NCBI RefSeq assembly: GCF_000934605.2
Contig: NZ_CP010897.2
Span: 434,001-498,000 of the forward strand
DNA length: 64,000 bases
Direction of reading: 5' to 3'
Source of the DNA: Pandoraea vervacti
GTDB lineage: Bacteria > Pseudomonadota > Gammaproteobacteria > Burkholderiales > Burkholderiaceae
Below are positions 33,617-42,940 of the stretch, piece by piece; positions within the stretch are counted from its first letter, which is position 1, and the number at the start of each line of letters is the position of its first letter. Position numbers and translations under genes: made by a program. The notes beneath the pieces were generated by a model. It saw nothing but the letters and a program-made list of their open reading frames with translations, was not told the origin of the DNA and did not search any database.

Positions 33617-34708
33617 TTAATGCTTCGCACAGGGTTTGAGGTTGTCGCATGCACCAGCGTTATCGGCGCTCAAGGCGGCGTCGGCGCCGTCGACGTTCTG
33701 CGCGCCGAGCTTTTCCTCCGTCGACGTGCGCATGCCGAGTCGCGCCAGCAGTGCGCGGTCGTGCTCGGCCTGCGGGTTTTGCGTGACGAGCAGCTTCTCG
33801 CCATAGAACATCGAGTTCGCTCCGGCGAGAAAGCACAGCGATTGCAGCGCGTCGTCCATCATCTCGCGTCCTGCCGACAGACGCACCATCGCGCGCGGCA
33901 TCGTGATACGGGCCACCGCGATCATGCGCACGAAGTCGAACGGGTCCACGCTCTCGTTGTGCTCCAGCGGCGTGCCTTCCACTTTCATCAGGTTGTTGAT
34001 GGGCACCGATTCCGGATACGGCGACATGTTCGCCAGTTGAGCGATCAGCCCGGCGCGCTCGCGACGCGTTTCTCCCAGGCCGACGATCCCGCCGCAGCAG
34101 ACCTTCAGGCCCGCGTCGCGCACACGGGCGAGCGTGTCCAGACGATCCTGATAGGTGCGCGTCGTGATGACCTGGCCATAGAACTCGGGGGACGTATCGA
34201 GATTGTGGTTGTAGTAGTCGAGGCCCGCGTCACGCAGTTGCTGCGCCTGACCGTCGCGCAGCATGCCGAGCGTCACGCACGTCTCCAGGCCGAGCGCCTT
34301 CACGCTGCGCACCATTTCGCCCACGGCATCGACCTGATGCGGCTTCGGGCTGCGCCATGCGGCGCCCATGCAAAAGCGCGTGGCGCCTGCGTCCTTGGCG
34401 CGCTGGGCGGCGGCCACGACTTCGTCGATCGGCATGAGCTTCTCGGCTTGCACGCCGGTGTCGTACTTCGCCGATTGCGGGCAGTACGAGCAGTCCTCCG
34501 GGCAGCCGCCGGTCTTGATCGACAGCAGCGTGGAGAGCTGTACGGCGTTGGCGTCGAAATGCTCGCGATGCACCTGCTGGGCGCGGAAGATCAGATCGTT
34601 GAACGGCAGCGCGAACAGCGCTTCGATCTGCGCGACGGTCCAGGGCGTGTCGTTGCGACGCAGGGCTTCATCGTGTCCGTGAGCGGCGGTGTGGGCGTGA
34701 ACTTGCAT
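33617..34708 (-). CDS. bioB: biotin synthase
   Basis: A 363-residue radical-SAM enzyme that inserts sulfur into dethiobiotin. The CxxxCxxC motif is at Cys69, Cys73 and Cys76 (TGGCPEDCSYCPQS). Other signatures are AAWRSPKPHQ, CVTLGMLRDGQAQQLRDAGL, YYNHNLDTSPEFY, KVCCGGIVGLGET and the [2Fe-2S]-binding region with GANSMFYGEKLLVT. It is the last of four bio genes, 45 bases after bioD. A His-rich N-terminus (MQVHAHTAAHGHDEAL) is a minor oddity. Confidence 0.97.
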   Translation of the reverse strand: MQVHAHTAAHGHDEALRRNDTPWTVAQIEALFALPFNDLIFRAQQVHREHFDANAVQLSTLLSIKTGGCPEDCSYCPQSAKYDTGVQAEKLMPIDEVVAAAQRAKDAGATRFCMGAAWRSPKPHQVDAVGEMVRSVKALGLETCVTLGMLRDGQAQQLRDAGLDYYNHNLDTSPEFYGQVITTRTYQDRLDTLARVRDAGLKVCCGGIVGLGETRRERAGLIAQLANMSPYPESVPINNLMKVEGTPLEHNESVDPFDFVRMIAVARITMPRAMVRLSAGREMMDDALQSLCFLAGANSMFYGEKLLVTQNPQAEHDRALLARLGMRTSTEEKLGAQNVDGADAALSADNAGACDNLKPCAKH

Positions 34709-34753
34709 GGTGTGATTCCTTGAATTCCGTAGTTTCGTTAGCCGGTGCGACAG

Positions 34754-35539
34754 TCAGCATGCATGCGCTCGGGGCGCTGCACGATGCCTGGACGCGTCGA
34801 CCAGGGGGGCGATGTCGAGGTATCCGGAGGCGGTCGCCGCATCGGGGTGCGGCAGATGCGGCACGCGTCCGAGCAACGGTGCGTCCAGTCGCGTGGCGAT
34901 CGCCTCGATGTTGGCGTCCACGTGACGCATGTCCGGGTCGACGTGATTCGCCACCCAGCCTGCCAGTGTCAGGCCTCGCGAGGCGATCGCTTCGGCGGTC
35001 AACAGTGCATGGCTGATGCAGCCCAGCCGCAGGCCGACGACGAGGATCACCGGCAGGGCGAGCTGGCGTGCGAGGTCGGCGGTGTCGGGGGCGCTGGCGT
35101 CAGGGCCGAGCGGCACACGAAAGCCGCCGACCCCTTCGACGATCACCAGATCCGCCCGCGCCGCGACGCGGGCGTAGCCCGCCCGGATCACGCTGCAATC
35201 GAGCGCCACGCCTTCGGCGGCAGCGGCGATGTGCGGCGCGCTCGCGTCTTTGAGCACGTAGGGGCAGTACCAGTCGTCCGGCAACTTCAGACTGCTTGCG
35301 TGATGCAGTTGCTCGACGTCTTCGTTGACGAAGCGCCCATTGCGCTCCGACGCACCGGCGGCGACCGACTTCAGCCCGGCGCACACCAACCCGCGACGTG
35401 CCGCCGCATGCAGCAATGCCGACGAGACGAGCGTCTTGCCGATTTCGGTATCCGTGCCGGTGACGAAGAAGGCGTGACGCGCCGGTGCGATGCGTGCGAC
35501 CGGCGTCTGGAGGGCGAGAGGGAGAGTGTGTTCAGCCAT
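34754..35539 (-). CDS. bioD: dethiobiotin synthetase
   Basis: A 261-residue ATP-dependent ligase that closes the ureido ring of dethiobiotin. The P-loop FFVTGTDTEIGKTLVSS is at about 24-40. Conserved segments ALDCSVIRAGY and VIVEGVGGFRVPLG follow, and LPVILVVGLRLGCISHALLT matches the nucleotide-binding end. The first bases overlap the end of bioF by 8, so the two are translationally coupled. The N-terminal 20 residues are longer than in E. coli BioD. Confidence 0.95.
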   Translation of the reverse strand: MAEHTLPLALQTPVARIAPARHAFFVTGTDTEIGKTLVSSALLHAAARRGLVCAGLKSVAAGASERNGRFVNEDVEQLHHASSLKLPDDWYCPYVLKDASAPHIAAAAEGVALDCSVIRAGYARVAARADLVIVEGVGGFRVPLGPDASAPDTADLARQLALPVILVVGLRLGCISHALLTAEAIASRGLTLAGWVANHVDPDMRHVDANIEAIATRLDAPLLGRVPHLPHPDAATASGYLDIAPLVDASRHRAAPRAHAC

Positions 35540-36740
35540 GGGCGTGCTCCGTCCAGTCCCGATCGAGTTGATTGATGGCGCGCGTCACACGCTCGACATC
35601 AGCAACCGTATGCGCTGCGCTCAACGTCAGACGCAGGCGCGATGTTCCGGGCGCCACCGTCGGCGGCCGGATGGCAGGTACCCACAGACCGGCCTCGGCG
35701 AGCCCCGCCTGCGCGTGCAGTGCGGCGGCGTTCTCGCCGAGGATGATCGGCTGCACGCCCGTGGGCGAGACCATGTGATGCCAGTGCGTGAGCGCGAGCG
35801 AGTCACGCAGTTGCGCGATGCGCGCCTGCAATGCGGCGCGCCGCTCGCGCCCTTCATCGCCGGCAATGATCTTCAGGCTGGCGATGAGAGCATGGGCCTG
35901 CGACGGCGCCGCCGCCGTCGTGAAGATGTAAGGACGCGCCCGGTTGATGAGCCATTCGACGACGCGGCGGTTGGCCGCGACGAACGCGCCGCCGACACCT
36001 GCCGCCTTACCTAACGTGCCGATGATGACGAGGTTGGGCGAGCACATGTCGAAGTGCTCGAACACGCCACGACCGTTCTCGCCCACGACGCCGAAGCCGT
36101 GCGCGTCATCGACGATCAGCCAGGCATTGTGGCGCTCGGCGAGCGCGAGCAGTTGCGGCAGCGGGGCGATGTCGCCGTCCATCGAGAACACGCCGTCGGT
36201 CACGATCAGCTTCGTCTGCGCGGCGCTCGCGTCGAGCAGCGCGGCAAGGGCGTCGACGTCGCCATGGGCATAGACGTGCGTTTTCGCGCGCGACAGACGG
36301 GCGCCGTCGATCAGCGATGCATGGTTGAGCGCTTCGGAAAAGATCTCGGCGTCCTTGCCGGCGAGCGCCGAGATCGTGGCCAGATTGGCCATGTAGCCGG
36401 TGCAGAAGTACAGCGCGCGAGCGTCGACCAGATGCGGCGACATGAACTCGGCGAGGGCGTCTTCGAGCGCCGCGTGCGCTTGCGAGTGTCCGCTGATCAG
36501 GTGCGATGCACCGCTGCCCGCACCGTAGCGCTGTGCACCTTCGATGAGGGCTTCGACGACCTTGGGGTGCGCGGCAAGTCCGAGGTAATCGTTGCTGGCG
36601 AAGGCGAGAATGTCGCGACCGTCCGCGCGCACGTGCGGCTGACACGGGGTGGACACCACGCGATGGCGTCGGCGCAGATGCTGCCGGTCGATTTCCGCGA
36701 GGCCGGCGTCGAGACGATCGAGCAGGGGATGGTTCGTCAT
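35532..36740 (-). CDS. bioF: 8-amino-7-oxononanoate synthase
   Basis: A 402-residue PLP enzyme that condenses pimeloyl-ACP/CoA with alanine to KAPA. Signatures are FASNDYLGLAAHPKVVEALI, GSGASHLISGHSQAHAALED, IVDDAHGFGVVGENGRGVFE and the PLP-lysine loop VIIGTLGKAAGVGGAFV. Length is usual. The ATG overlaps the bioA stop by 4 bases and the 3' end overlaps bioD by 8, so bioA, F and D form a tight unit. Confidence 0.96.
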   Translation of the reverse strand: MTNHPLLDRLDAGLAEIDRQHLRRRHRVVSTPCQPHVRADGRDILAFASNDYLGLAAHPKVVEALIEGAQRYGAGSGASHLISGHSQAHAALEDALAEFMSPHLVDARALYFCTGYMANLATISALAGKDAEIFSEALNHASLIDGARLSRAKTHVYAHGDVDALAALLDASAAQTKLIVTDGVFSMDGDIAPLPQLLALAERHNAWLIVDDAHGFGVVGENGRGVFEHFDMCSPNLVIIGTLGKAAGVGGAFVAANRRVVEWLINRARPYIFTTAAAPSQAHALIASLKIIAGDEGRERRAALQARIAQLRDSLALTHWHHMVSPTGVQPIILGENAAALHAQAGLAEAGLWVPAIRPPTVAPGTSRLRLTLSAAHTVADVERVTRAINQLDRDWTEHAHG

Positions 36741-38131
36741 ACCGTCATCTCCTCGTGCGATGTCGTCGTGCGCATCGCGCCCATCGTGTTATCGAAGGCG
36801 GCGAGCGTTTGCCGGGCGAGCCAGTCGATGGTGTCGTCGTCCAGCACGTAGGGCGGCATCAGATACACGGTCGCGCCGATGGGACGCAGCAACACGCCGC
36901 GCGCACGGGCTTCGGTGTAGAAGCGTTTCGCGAACGCGCCGGCTACGCCGGGCGCCTGCGGCAGCACGGCGTCGAACGCCCAGATCATGCCGCGATGACG
37001 CACGTGTTTCGCGCGCGGATCGTCGGCCAGCGCTGCCAGGCCCCGCGTGAGGCGTTGCGCCCGCATGGCGTTGGCGGCGAGCACGTCGTCGTCGGCGATG
37101 ATATCCAGCGTGGCCAGTGCGGCGCGGCACGCCAGCGGATTGCCGGTGTACGAGTGCGAGTGCAGGAAGCCACGGGCGGTGTCGTCGTCGTAGAAGGCGT
37201 CGTAGATGGCGTCGCGCGAGAGCACGAGCGAGAGCGGCAGATAGCCGCCGCTGATGCTCTTGGACAGCGTAAGCAGATCGGGCCAGATGCCCGCTTGCTC
37301 ACTCGCGAAGAACGTGCCGGTGCGGCCGCACCCGACGGCAATTTCGTCCGCGATCATGTGAGCGCCGTGCCGGTCGCACAGCGCACGCACGAGGCGCAGA
37401 TACTCGGGATCGTGCATCGCCATGCCCGCTGCGCACTGCACGAGGGGCTCGACGATGACCGCGGCGATGCGTCCTTCGCGTTGCGTGAGCAGCGTATCGA
37501 GTTCGGCGGCAGCGCGGCGCGCCACATCGACCGACGTTTCTCCGTCGCGTGCGTTGCGCGCGTCGGGCGATGCGACAACGTGCGCATGACGCAACAGCGG
37601 ATCGTACGCGTCGCGAAACAGCGCCACGTCGGTGACGGCCAGCGCACCAAGCGTCTCGCCGTGATAGCCGTTGCGCACGCACACGAACTCGCGCTTGTCG
37701 CCGTGGCCCTGATTGCGCCACGCATGAAAACTCATCTTCAGGGCAATCTCGACAGCGGACGCGCCGTCGGACGCAAAGAACGCGTGGCCGAGCACCCCGC
37801 CGGTCAATGCCGAGAGCCGTTCGGCTAGCGAGACGACCGGTTCATGCGTAAAGCCCGCGAGCATGGCGTGTTCGAGGCGGCCAAGCTGATCGACGAGCGC
37901 CGCGTTGATGCGCGGGTTGGCATGGCCGAACAGATTGACCCACCACGAGCTGATCGCATCGAGGTAGCGCTCGCCGGCAGTATCGACGAGCCAGGGGCCT
38001 TCGCCGTGAGACAGCGCGACGAGGGGCAGCTTTGCCTGTTGCTTCATCTGCGTGCAGGGGTGCCAGACCTGTCGCAGACTGCGCGCGGCGAGATCACCGG
38101 GACCGGTGGGGGGGCGCGTGGAGGCGTCCAT
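36737..38131 (-). CDS. bioA: adenosylmethionine-8-amino-7-oxononanoate aminotransferase
   Basis: A 464-residue class-III PLP aminotransferase that converts KAPA to DAPA with SAM as amino donor. The start MDASTRPPTGPGDLAARSLR at 38131 has AAGGAG upstream. Typical features are QVWHPCTQMKQQ, SSWWVNLFGHANPRINAAL, FFASDGASAVEIALKMSFHA, NGYHGETLGALAV, the Asp in HMIADEIAVGCGRTGTFFAS and the PLP Lys in LTLSKSISGGYLPLSL. It is the first gene of the biotin operon. bioC and bioH are not in this window. Confidence 0.96.
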   Translation of the reverse strand: MDASTRPPTGPGDLAARSLRQVWHPCTQMKQQAKLPLVALSHGEGPWLVDTAGERYLDAISSWWVNLFGHANPRINAALVDQLGRLEHAMLAGFTHEPVVSLAERLSALTGGVLGHAFFASDGASAVEIALKMSFHAWRNQGHGDKREFVCVRNGYHGETLGALAVTDVALFRDAYDPLLRHAHVVASPDARNARDGETSVDVARRAAAELDTLLTQREGRIAAVIVEPLVQCAAGMAMHDPEYLRLVRALCDRHGAHMIADEIAVGCGRTGTFFASEQAGIWPDLLTLSKSISGGYLPLSLVLSRDAIYDAFYDDDTARGFLHSHSYTGNPLACRAALATLDIIADDDVLAANAMRAQRLTRGLAALADDPRAKHVRHRGMIWAFDAVLPQAPGVAGAFAKRFYTEARARGVLLRPIGATVYLMPPYVLDDDTIDWLARQTLAAFDNTMGAMRTTTSHEEMTV

Positions 38132-38458
38132 CGTTGACTCCTTGGAGGGCCGTACAAAACAACGATCGTCGCGACGATCGCCGTTCGTGCGGCTGGCCGG
38201 TGCGGCGCAGGAAACTGCGCTGGGTTGCACGAGGCCGGAGGTGGGGGATGGGCGCATGGTAGGCAAAGCGATTTGGCAGGGCAATAGGCGGAATTGGTGC
38301 GAAAAATCGCTGTTTTGCTGGCCGTAAAGAGACGTTATCGACAATTTCGTAAATCTCGCCGTCAACGTTGCGGCATCTCCGCCGCCACCCCTCGCAAATA
38401 AATTTTGTAACCGACGGCATGCGTCGATCGGCGCCGACCGGCGACGATCTGCGCTCGA
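38132..38458. other. 327-base region upstream of bioA
   Basis: It lies between the enoyl-CoA hydratase gene and bioA on the same strand, so it should contain the bio operon promoter. It has an AT-richer core (38270-38410) and a perfect 18-base palindrome close to bioA. A plus-strand word TTTTGTAACC (38403-38412) resembles one arm of a BirA operator, but I see no second arm. Confidence 0.5.
38163..38180. promoter_or_regulatory. 18-base palindrome before bioA, candidate operator
   Basis: CGATCGTCG is followed directly by CGACGATCG, a perfect dyad ending 32 bases before the bioA start. Position suits a repressor acting on the biotin operon or its leader. It does not match the classical BirA site. 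Confidence 0.45.
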
Positions 38459-39250
38459 TCAGGAAACGTCGCGCCACGACGGCGAACGCTTCTCCAGGAA
38501 CGAGCGCACGCCCTCGCGTCCTTCGTCGGAGGCACGGATCCTGGCGATGCGATCGGCCGTATCGGCAATGGCGGCCTCGTCGATGGCGCGGGCGGCGAAG
38601 TCCTGCACCAGACGTTTGCATTCCTTCACGGCGTTCGGGCTGTTGTCGACGAGCGCCTTGGTCAGCGCGCTGACCGTGCTGTCGAGGGCGTCTGCGCTCA
38701 CGACTTCGTGCACGAGACCGAGGCGCTGTGCCGTGGCCGCCGTGAAGCGTTCGGCCGTCACGAAGTAGCGTCGCGACGCCTGCTCGCCCAGCGCACGGAT
38801 CACGTACGGGCCGATGGTGGCGGGAATCAACCCGAGCTTCGCTTCCGACAGACAGAAGTGCGCGGTGTCAACGGCCACCACCACGTCTGCGACTGCCGCG
38901 AGTCCCACGCCACCGGCATAGGTGTCGCCCTGCACCCGCGCGATCACCGGCTTCGGGCAGCGATAGATCGTGTTGAGCATGACGGCGAGCGTCATGGCGT
39001 CGGCGCGGTTCTCGGTGTCCGAGTAACCGGCCATCTTCTTCATCCAGTTCAGATCGGCGCCGGCGCAAAAGGCGACACCTTCGGCCGCCAGCACGATGGC
39101 GCGCACGTCGTCGTTCGTGGCGAGCGCCCGGAACGTGCCCGTCAATTCCTCGATGACGGTTTCGTTGAAGGCGTTACGCACATCCGGTCGGTTGAGCGTG
39201 ACGGTGGCGACGTGGGCATCGACACTGAGCTTGAGCGTTGCGAGGTTCAT
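38459..39250 (-). CDS. liuC: enoyl-CoA hydratase/isomerase, probable methylglutaconyl-CoA hydratase
   Basis: A 263-residue crotonase-fold enzyme from the ATG at 39250. It has NRPDVRNAFNETVIEEL, the oxyanion-hole segments VLAAEGVAFCAGADLNWMKK and VQGDTYAGGVGLAAVADVVV, and ETEAKL-like catalytic region FCLSEAKLGLIPATIGPYVI. The leucine pathway needs a hydratase turning 3-methylglutaconyl-CoA into HMG-CoA, and this gene lies directly after the carboxylase beta subunit, so LiuC is the best call. The crotonase family is certain; specificity is from context. Confidence 0.86.
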   Translation of the reverse strand: MNLATLKLSVDAHVATVTLNRPDVRNAFNETVIEELTGTFRALATNDDVRAIVLAAEGVAFCAGADLNWMKKMAGYSDTENRADAMTLAVMLNTIYRCPKPVIARVQGDTYAGGVGLAAVADVVVAVDTAHFCLSEAKLGLIPATIGPYVIRALGEQASRRYFVTAERFTAATAQRLGLVHEVVSADALDSTVSALTKALVDNSPNAVKECKRLVQDFAARAIDEAAIADTADRIARIRASDEGREGVRSFLEKRSPSWRDVS

Positions 39251-39332
39251 GACGGCAATCCTTGACGATTCGATGACGCGGTATGGCGTGTGGTATTGGC
39301 GTATTACCGACGCCACCCGCGCCACTCACGGC

Positions 39333-40940
39333 TTACATGCGGAACAGGCCGAAGCGTGTCTCCGGAATGGGGGCGTTGAGCGCTGCGGACAGCCCGAGTC
39401 CGAGCACGGTGCGCGTGTCGGCGGGATCGATCACGCCGTCGTCCCACAGGCGCGCACTCGCGTAGAACGGATGGCCCTGACGCTCGTACTGGTCGCGGAT
39501 CGGTTGCTTGAAGGCATCTTCTTCCTCCGCGCTCCACTGACCGCCCTTTGCCTGGATGCCGTCGCGTTTGACGGTTGCAAGCACCGACGCGGCCTGCTCG
39601 CCGCCCATCACGGAAATGCGCGCATTCGGCCACATCCACAGGAAGCGCGGCGAGTAGGCGCGACCGCACATGCCGTAGTTACCAGCGCCGAACGAGCCGC
39701 CGATGATGACGGTGAACTTCGGCACGTTGGCCGTGGCGACGGCCGTCACCATCTTCGCGCCATGCTTGGCGATCCCTTCGTTTTCGTATTTGCGACCGAC
39801 CATGAAGCCGGTGATGTTCTGCAAAAAGATCAGCGGAATCTTGCGTTGGCAGCACAGTTCGATGAAGTGCGCGCCCTTTTGCGCGGACTCGGAGAACAGA
39901 ATGCCGTTGTTCGCGACGATACCCACCGGATAGCCCCACAGGTGCGCAAAGCCGCAAACCAGCGTGGTGCCGTAACGCGCCTTGAATTCGTCGAATTCGG
40001 AGCCGTCGACCAGACGCGCGATGACTTCGCGCACGTCGAACGGCTTCTTCGTGTCGGCGGGGATCACGCCATAGAGTTCGCGCGCGTCGTACTTCGGCTC
40101 GACCGGTGTCCTGACGGCCACGGTCGCCGGCTTGCGACGGTTCAGGTTCGCCGCGATGCTGCGCGCGATGGACAGCGCATGCGCGTCGTTCTGCGCGAAG
40201 TGGTCGGCGACTCCCGACAGGCGCGTGTGCACGTCGGCGCCGCCGAGGTCTTCGGCACTGACCTCCTCGCCCGTCGCGGCCTTCACCAGCGGCGGGCCGC
40301 CGAGGAAAATCGTGCCTTGTTCCTTGACGATGATCGACTCGTCGCTCATGGCCGGCACATACGCGCCACCGGCCGTGCACGAGCCCATCACCACGGCGAT
40401 CTGCGGAATGCCCTGCGCGGACATTTGCGCCTGGTTGTAGAAGATGCGGCCGAAGTGGTCGCGATCGGGAAAGACGTCGTCCTGGTTCGGCAGGTTGGCG
40501 CCGCCCGAGTCGACCAGATAGATGCACGGCAGATGGTTCTGCTCGGCGATCTCCTGGGCGCGCAGGTGCTTCTTGACCGTCATGGGGTAGTAGGTGCCGC
40601 CCTTGACCGTGGCGTCGTTGCACACGATCACGCATTCCTGACCGGACACGCGGCCGATGCCGGTGATGATGCCCGCGCCCGGCGCCTCGTCGTGATACAT
40701 GCCCGTCGCGGCGAGTTGCGACAGTTCGAGGAAGGGCGAGCCTGGATCGAGCAGTTGCTGCACGCGATCGCGCGGCAGCAGCTTGCCGCGACCGACATGC
40801 TTCTTGCGTGCCGCCTCACCGCCGCCGCCGGCCAGTTGCGCGATACGGGCGCGCAGTTCGTCAACGACGGTCTGCATGGCGGACGCATTGCGTGCAAAGT
40901 CTTCGCTGCGCGGGTTGAGTTTGCTTTCAAGAATCGGCAT
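39333..40940 (-). CDS. liuB: methylcrotonyl-CoA carboxylase beta subunit
   Basis: A 535-residue carboxyltransferase, the exact usual length. It starts MPILESKLNPRSEDFARNAS. The two crotonase-like halves have YLVDSGGANLPNQDDVFPDR, VVMGSCTAGGAYVPAMSDES and IFLGGPPLVKAATGEEVSAE, then PLIFLQNITGFMVGRKYENE and FTVIIGGSFGAGNYGMCGRA. It transfers the carboxyl group from biotin on the alpha subunit (31380-33401) to 3-methylcrotonyl-CoA. In many relatives alpha directly follows liuC; here the biotin operon lies in between. Confidence 0.95.
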   Translation of the reverse strand: MPILESKLNPRSEDFARNASAMQTVVDELRARIAQLAGGGGEAARKKHVGRGKLLPRDRVQQLLDPGSPFLELSQLAATGMYHDEAPGAGIITGIGRVSGQECVIVCNDATVKGGTYYPMTVKKHLRAQEIAEQNHLPCIYLVDSGGANLPNQDDVFPDRDHFGRIFYNQAQMSAQGIPQIAVVMGSCTAGGAYVPAMSDESIIVKEQGTIFLGGPPLVKAATGEEVSAEDLGGADVHTRLSGVADHFAQNDAHALSIARSIAANLNRRKPATVAVRTPVEPKYDARELYGVIPADTKKPFDVREVIARLVDGSEFDEFKARYGTTLVCGFAHLWGYPVGIVANNGILFSESAQKGAHFIELCCQRKIPLIFLQNITGFMVGRKYENEGIAKHGAKMVTAVATANVPKFTVIIGGSFGAGNYGMCGRAYSPRFLWMWPNARISVMGGEQAASVLATVKRDGIQAKGGQWSAEEEDAFKQPIRDQYERQGHPFYASARLWDDGVIDPADTRTVLGLGLSAALNAPIPETRFGLFRM

Positions 40941-41028
40941 GTGACGAAATCCGGTGGAGTGTGAGTTGTCGTTGAGTGCTTGTGCAGGCGGCTGTCGCGC
41001 ACGACCACGCTCGCGTGCGAATGCGGTG

Positions 41029-41436
41029 TCAGTCGAACAGATCGCCGTCGATATAACGCCAGCGGCCGTCGTCGGTGCGCTCGAAACGGCTGCGCTCATG
41101 CAGGCGGTGTGCGCGTCCACCGACTTTGTAGCGCGCCACGAATTCGACTTCCGCATGCGAGTCGTCGCGTTGCAGATGCGCCTTGACCTGAAGGCCGAGC
41201 CACTGTGGCGCGTCGTCGAAGTCGAGTGTCGCGGGGCGCGTGCGGGCAGCCCACGTCTCGAGCAGATACGGCGCGTCGTGACGAACGAATGCGGTGTAGC
41301 GCGAACGCATCAGCGCTTCGGCCGTCGGCGCAATCTCGCCGCGCTCGAGATAACGGGCGCAGCACGCGTCGAACGAGAGACCGCCGCAGGGGCAGGCGTC
41401 GTGTTCATTGTTTTGCGACGGTTGGGGGCTTGCCAT
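41029..41436 (-). CDS. YchJ-family protein (SEC-C-like, UPF0225)
   Basis: A 135-residue protein with the N-terminal zinc-binding motif DACPCGGLSFDACCARYLER (two CxC-type pairs) and the YchJ core APTAEALMRSRYTAFVRHDA followed by an NTF2-like fold segment YLLETWAARTRP and AEVEFVARYKVGGRAHRLHE. The family is widespread and uncharacterised. It sits between the liu genes and a DsbA-fold isomerase on the same strand; no functional tie is evident. Confidence 0.9.
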   Translation of the reverse strand: MASPQPSQNNEHDACPCGGLSFDACCARYLERGEIAPTAEALMRSRYTAFVRHDAPYLLETWAARTRPATLDFDDAPQWLGLQVKAHLQRDDSHAEVEFVARYKVGGRAHRLHERSRFERTDDGRWRYIDGDLFD

Positions 41437-41455
41437 GGTGTGTCTTGCCTTGTTG

Positions 41456-42061
41456 TCAGAGCTTGCCGTGCTTCAGGCAGGCGTCGACCTGCGAGAATCG
41501 GTCGAAGCCCCAGAACGGTTCGCCATCCACGATCACGAACGGCGAGCCGAACACGCCGCGCGCCATCGCCAGATCGATCTCGGCCTTCAGATGATCCTTG
41601 GCCGCGGGGGAGTTCATGCCGACTTCGAGGGCCTTGCCGTCGATGCCGAGCGCTTCGCCAAGGCGCACGAGTTCGGCCGGCTCGCCGATGTTCACGTCGT
41701 CGACGTAAAGCGCACGGAAGATCGACTTCGCGTATTCGGCGGACAGGTCGCCGCCCCGATGGTCCTGCACCCACAGCACGGCGCGCTCGGCGGCCTGTGT
41801 CGGGATCGGGAAATGTGTCGGACGCTGGTAGTCGATGCCGTGAAAGCGGGCCGTGCGCTCCACGTCGTGGCGCAGATACTCCGTCTTGATCGGATGCTGC
41901 AACGGCGCGCCGGTGCCGTTCACCTTGTAGACGATGTCCAGCAGAATCGGATGCCACGCGACGCCGCGCCCGTTGCGTGAGGCGATGTCGTCGATGCAGG
42001 TGCTCGCAAAATACCCATAAGGGGATGCGAAGTCGAAATAAAAGTCGATGGCGGACGTCAT
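41456..42061 (-). CDS. 2-hydroxychromene-2-carboxylate isomerase family (DsbA-like, kappa GST)
   Basis: A 201-residue thioredoxin-fold protein starting MTSAIDFYFDFASPYGYFAS; the Ser of FASPYGY is the glutathione-contacting residue of the HCCA-isomerase/kappa-GST group. DVERTARFHGIDYQRPTHFP and FGSPFVIVDGEPFWGFDR (cis-Pro loop) complete the fold. Such enzymes isomerise naphthalene-pathway intermediates or act as glutathione transferases. No aromatic-ring genes are nearby, so the substrate is unclear. Confidence 0.88.
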   Translation of the reverse strand: MTSAIDFYFDFASPYGYFASTCIDDIASRNGRGVAWHPILLDIVYKVNGTGAPLQHPIKTEYLRHDVERTARFHGIDYQRPTHFPIPTQAAERAVLWVQDHRGGDLSAEYAKSIFRALYVDDVNIGEPAELVRLGEALGIDGKALEVGMNSPAAKDHLKAEIDLAMARGVFGSPFVIVDGEPFWGFDRFSQVDACLKHGKL

Positions 42062-42195
42062 GTTCGCTCCGTTTCCGAGTGTTTCCGAGTGACGTTTCTG
42101 GCCCGCGAATCAAAAGATACGGCGGTGTGGCAACAGCTTGTTATGAATGACGTGATTCGTCTATTCGTTGTTCGACCTAGTCCTTGCGGCGCGCG

Positions 42196-42873
<678 letters not shown>

Positions 42874-42940
42874 GAGATACGTGTCCTGTTAGCCGGGGCG
42901 GTAGCCGCGCGATGCGACAAGTGCCGTGAGCGGGGGGGCG

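Noticed and set aside
38403..38412. TTTTGTAACC considered as a BirA operator
   Set aside because: Only one arm is present; no matching second arm was found at the expected 14-16 base spacing.
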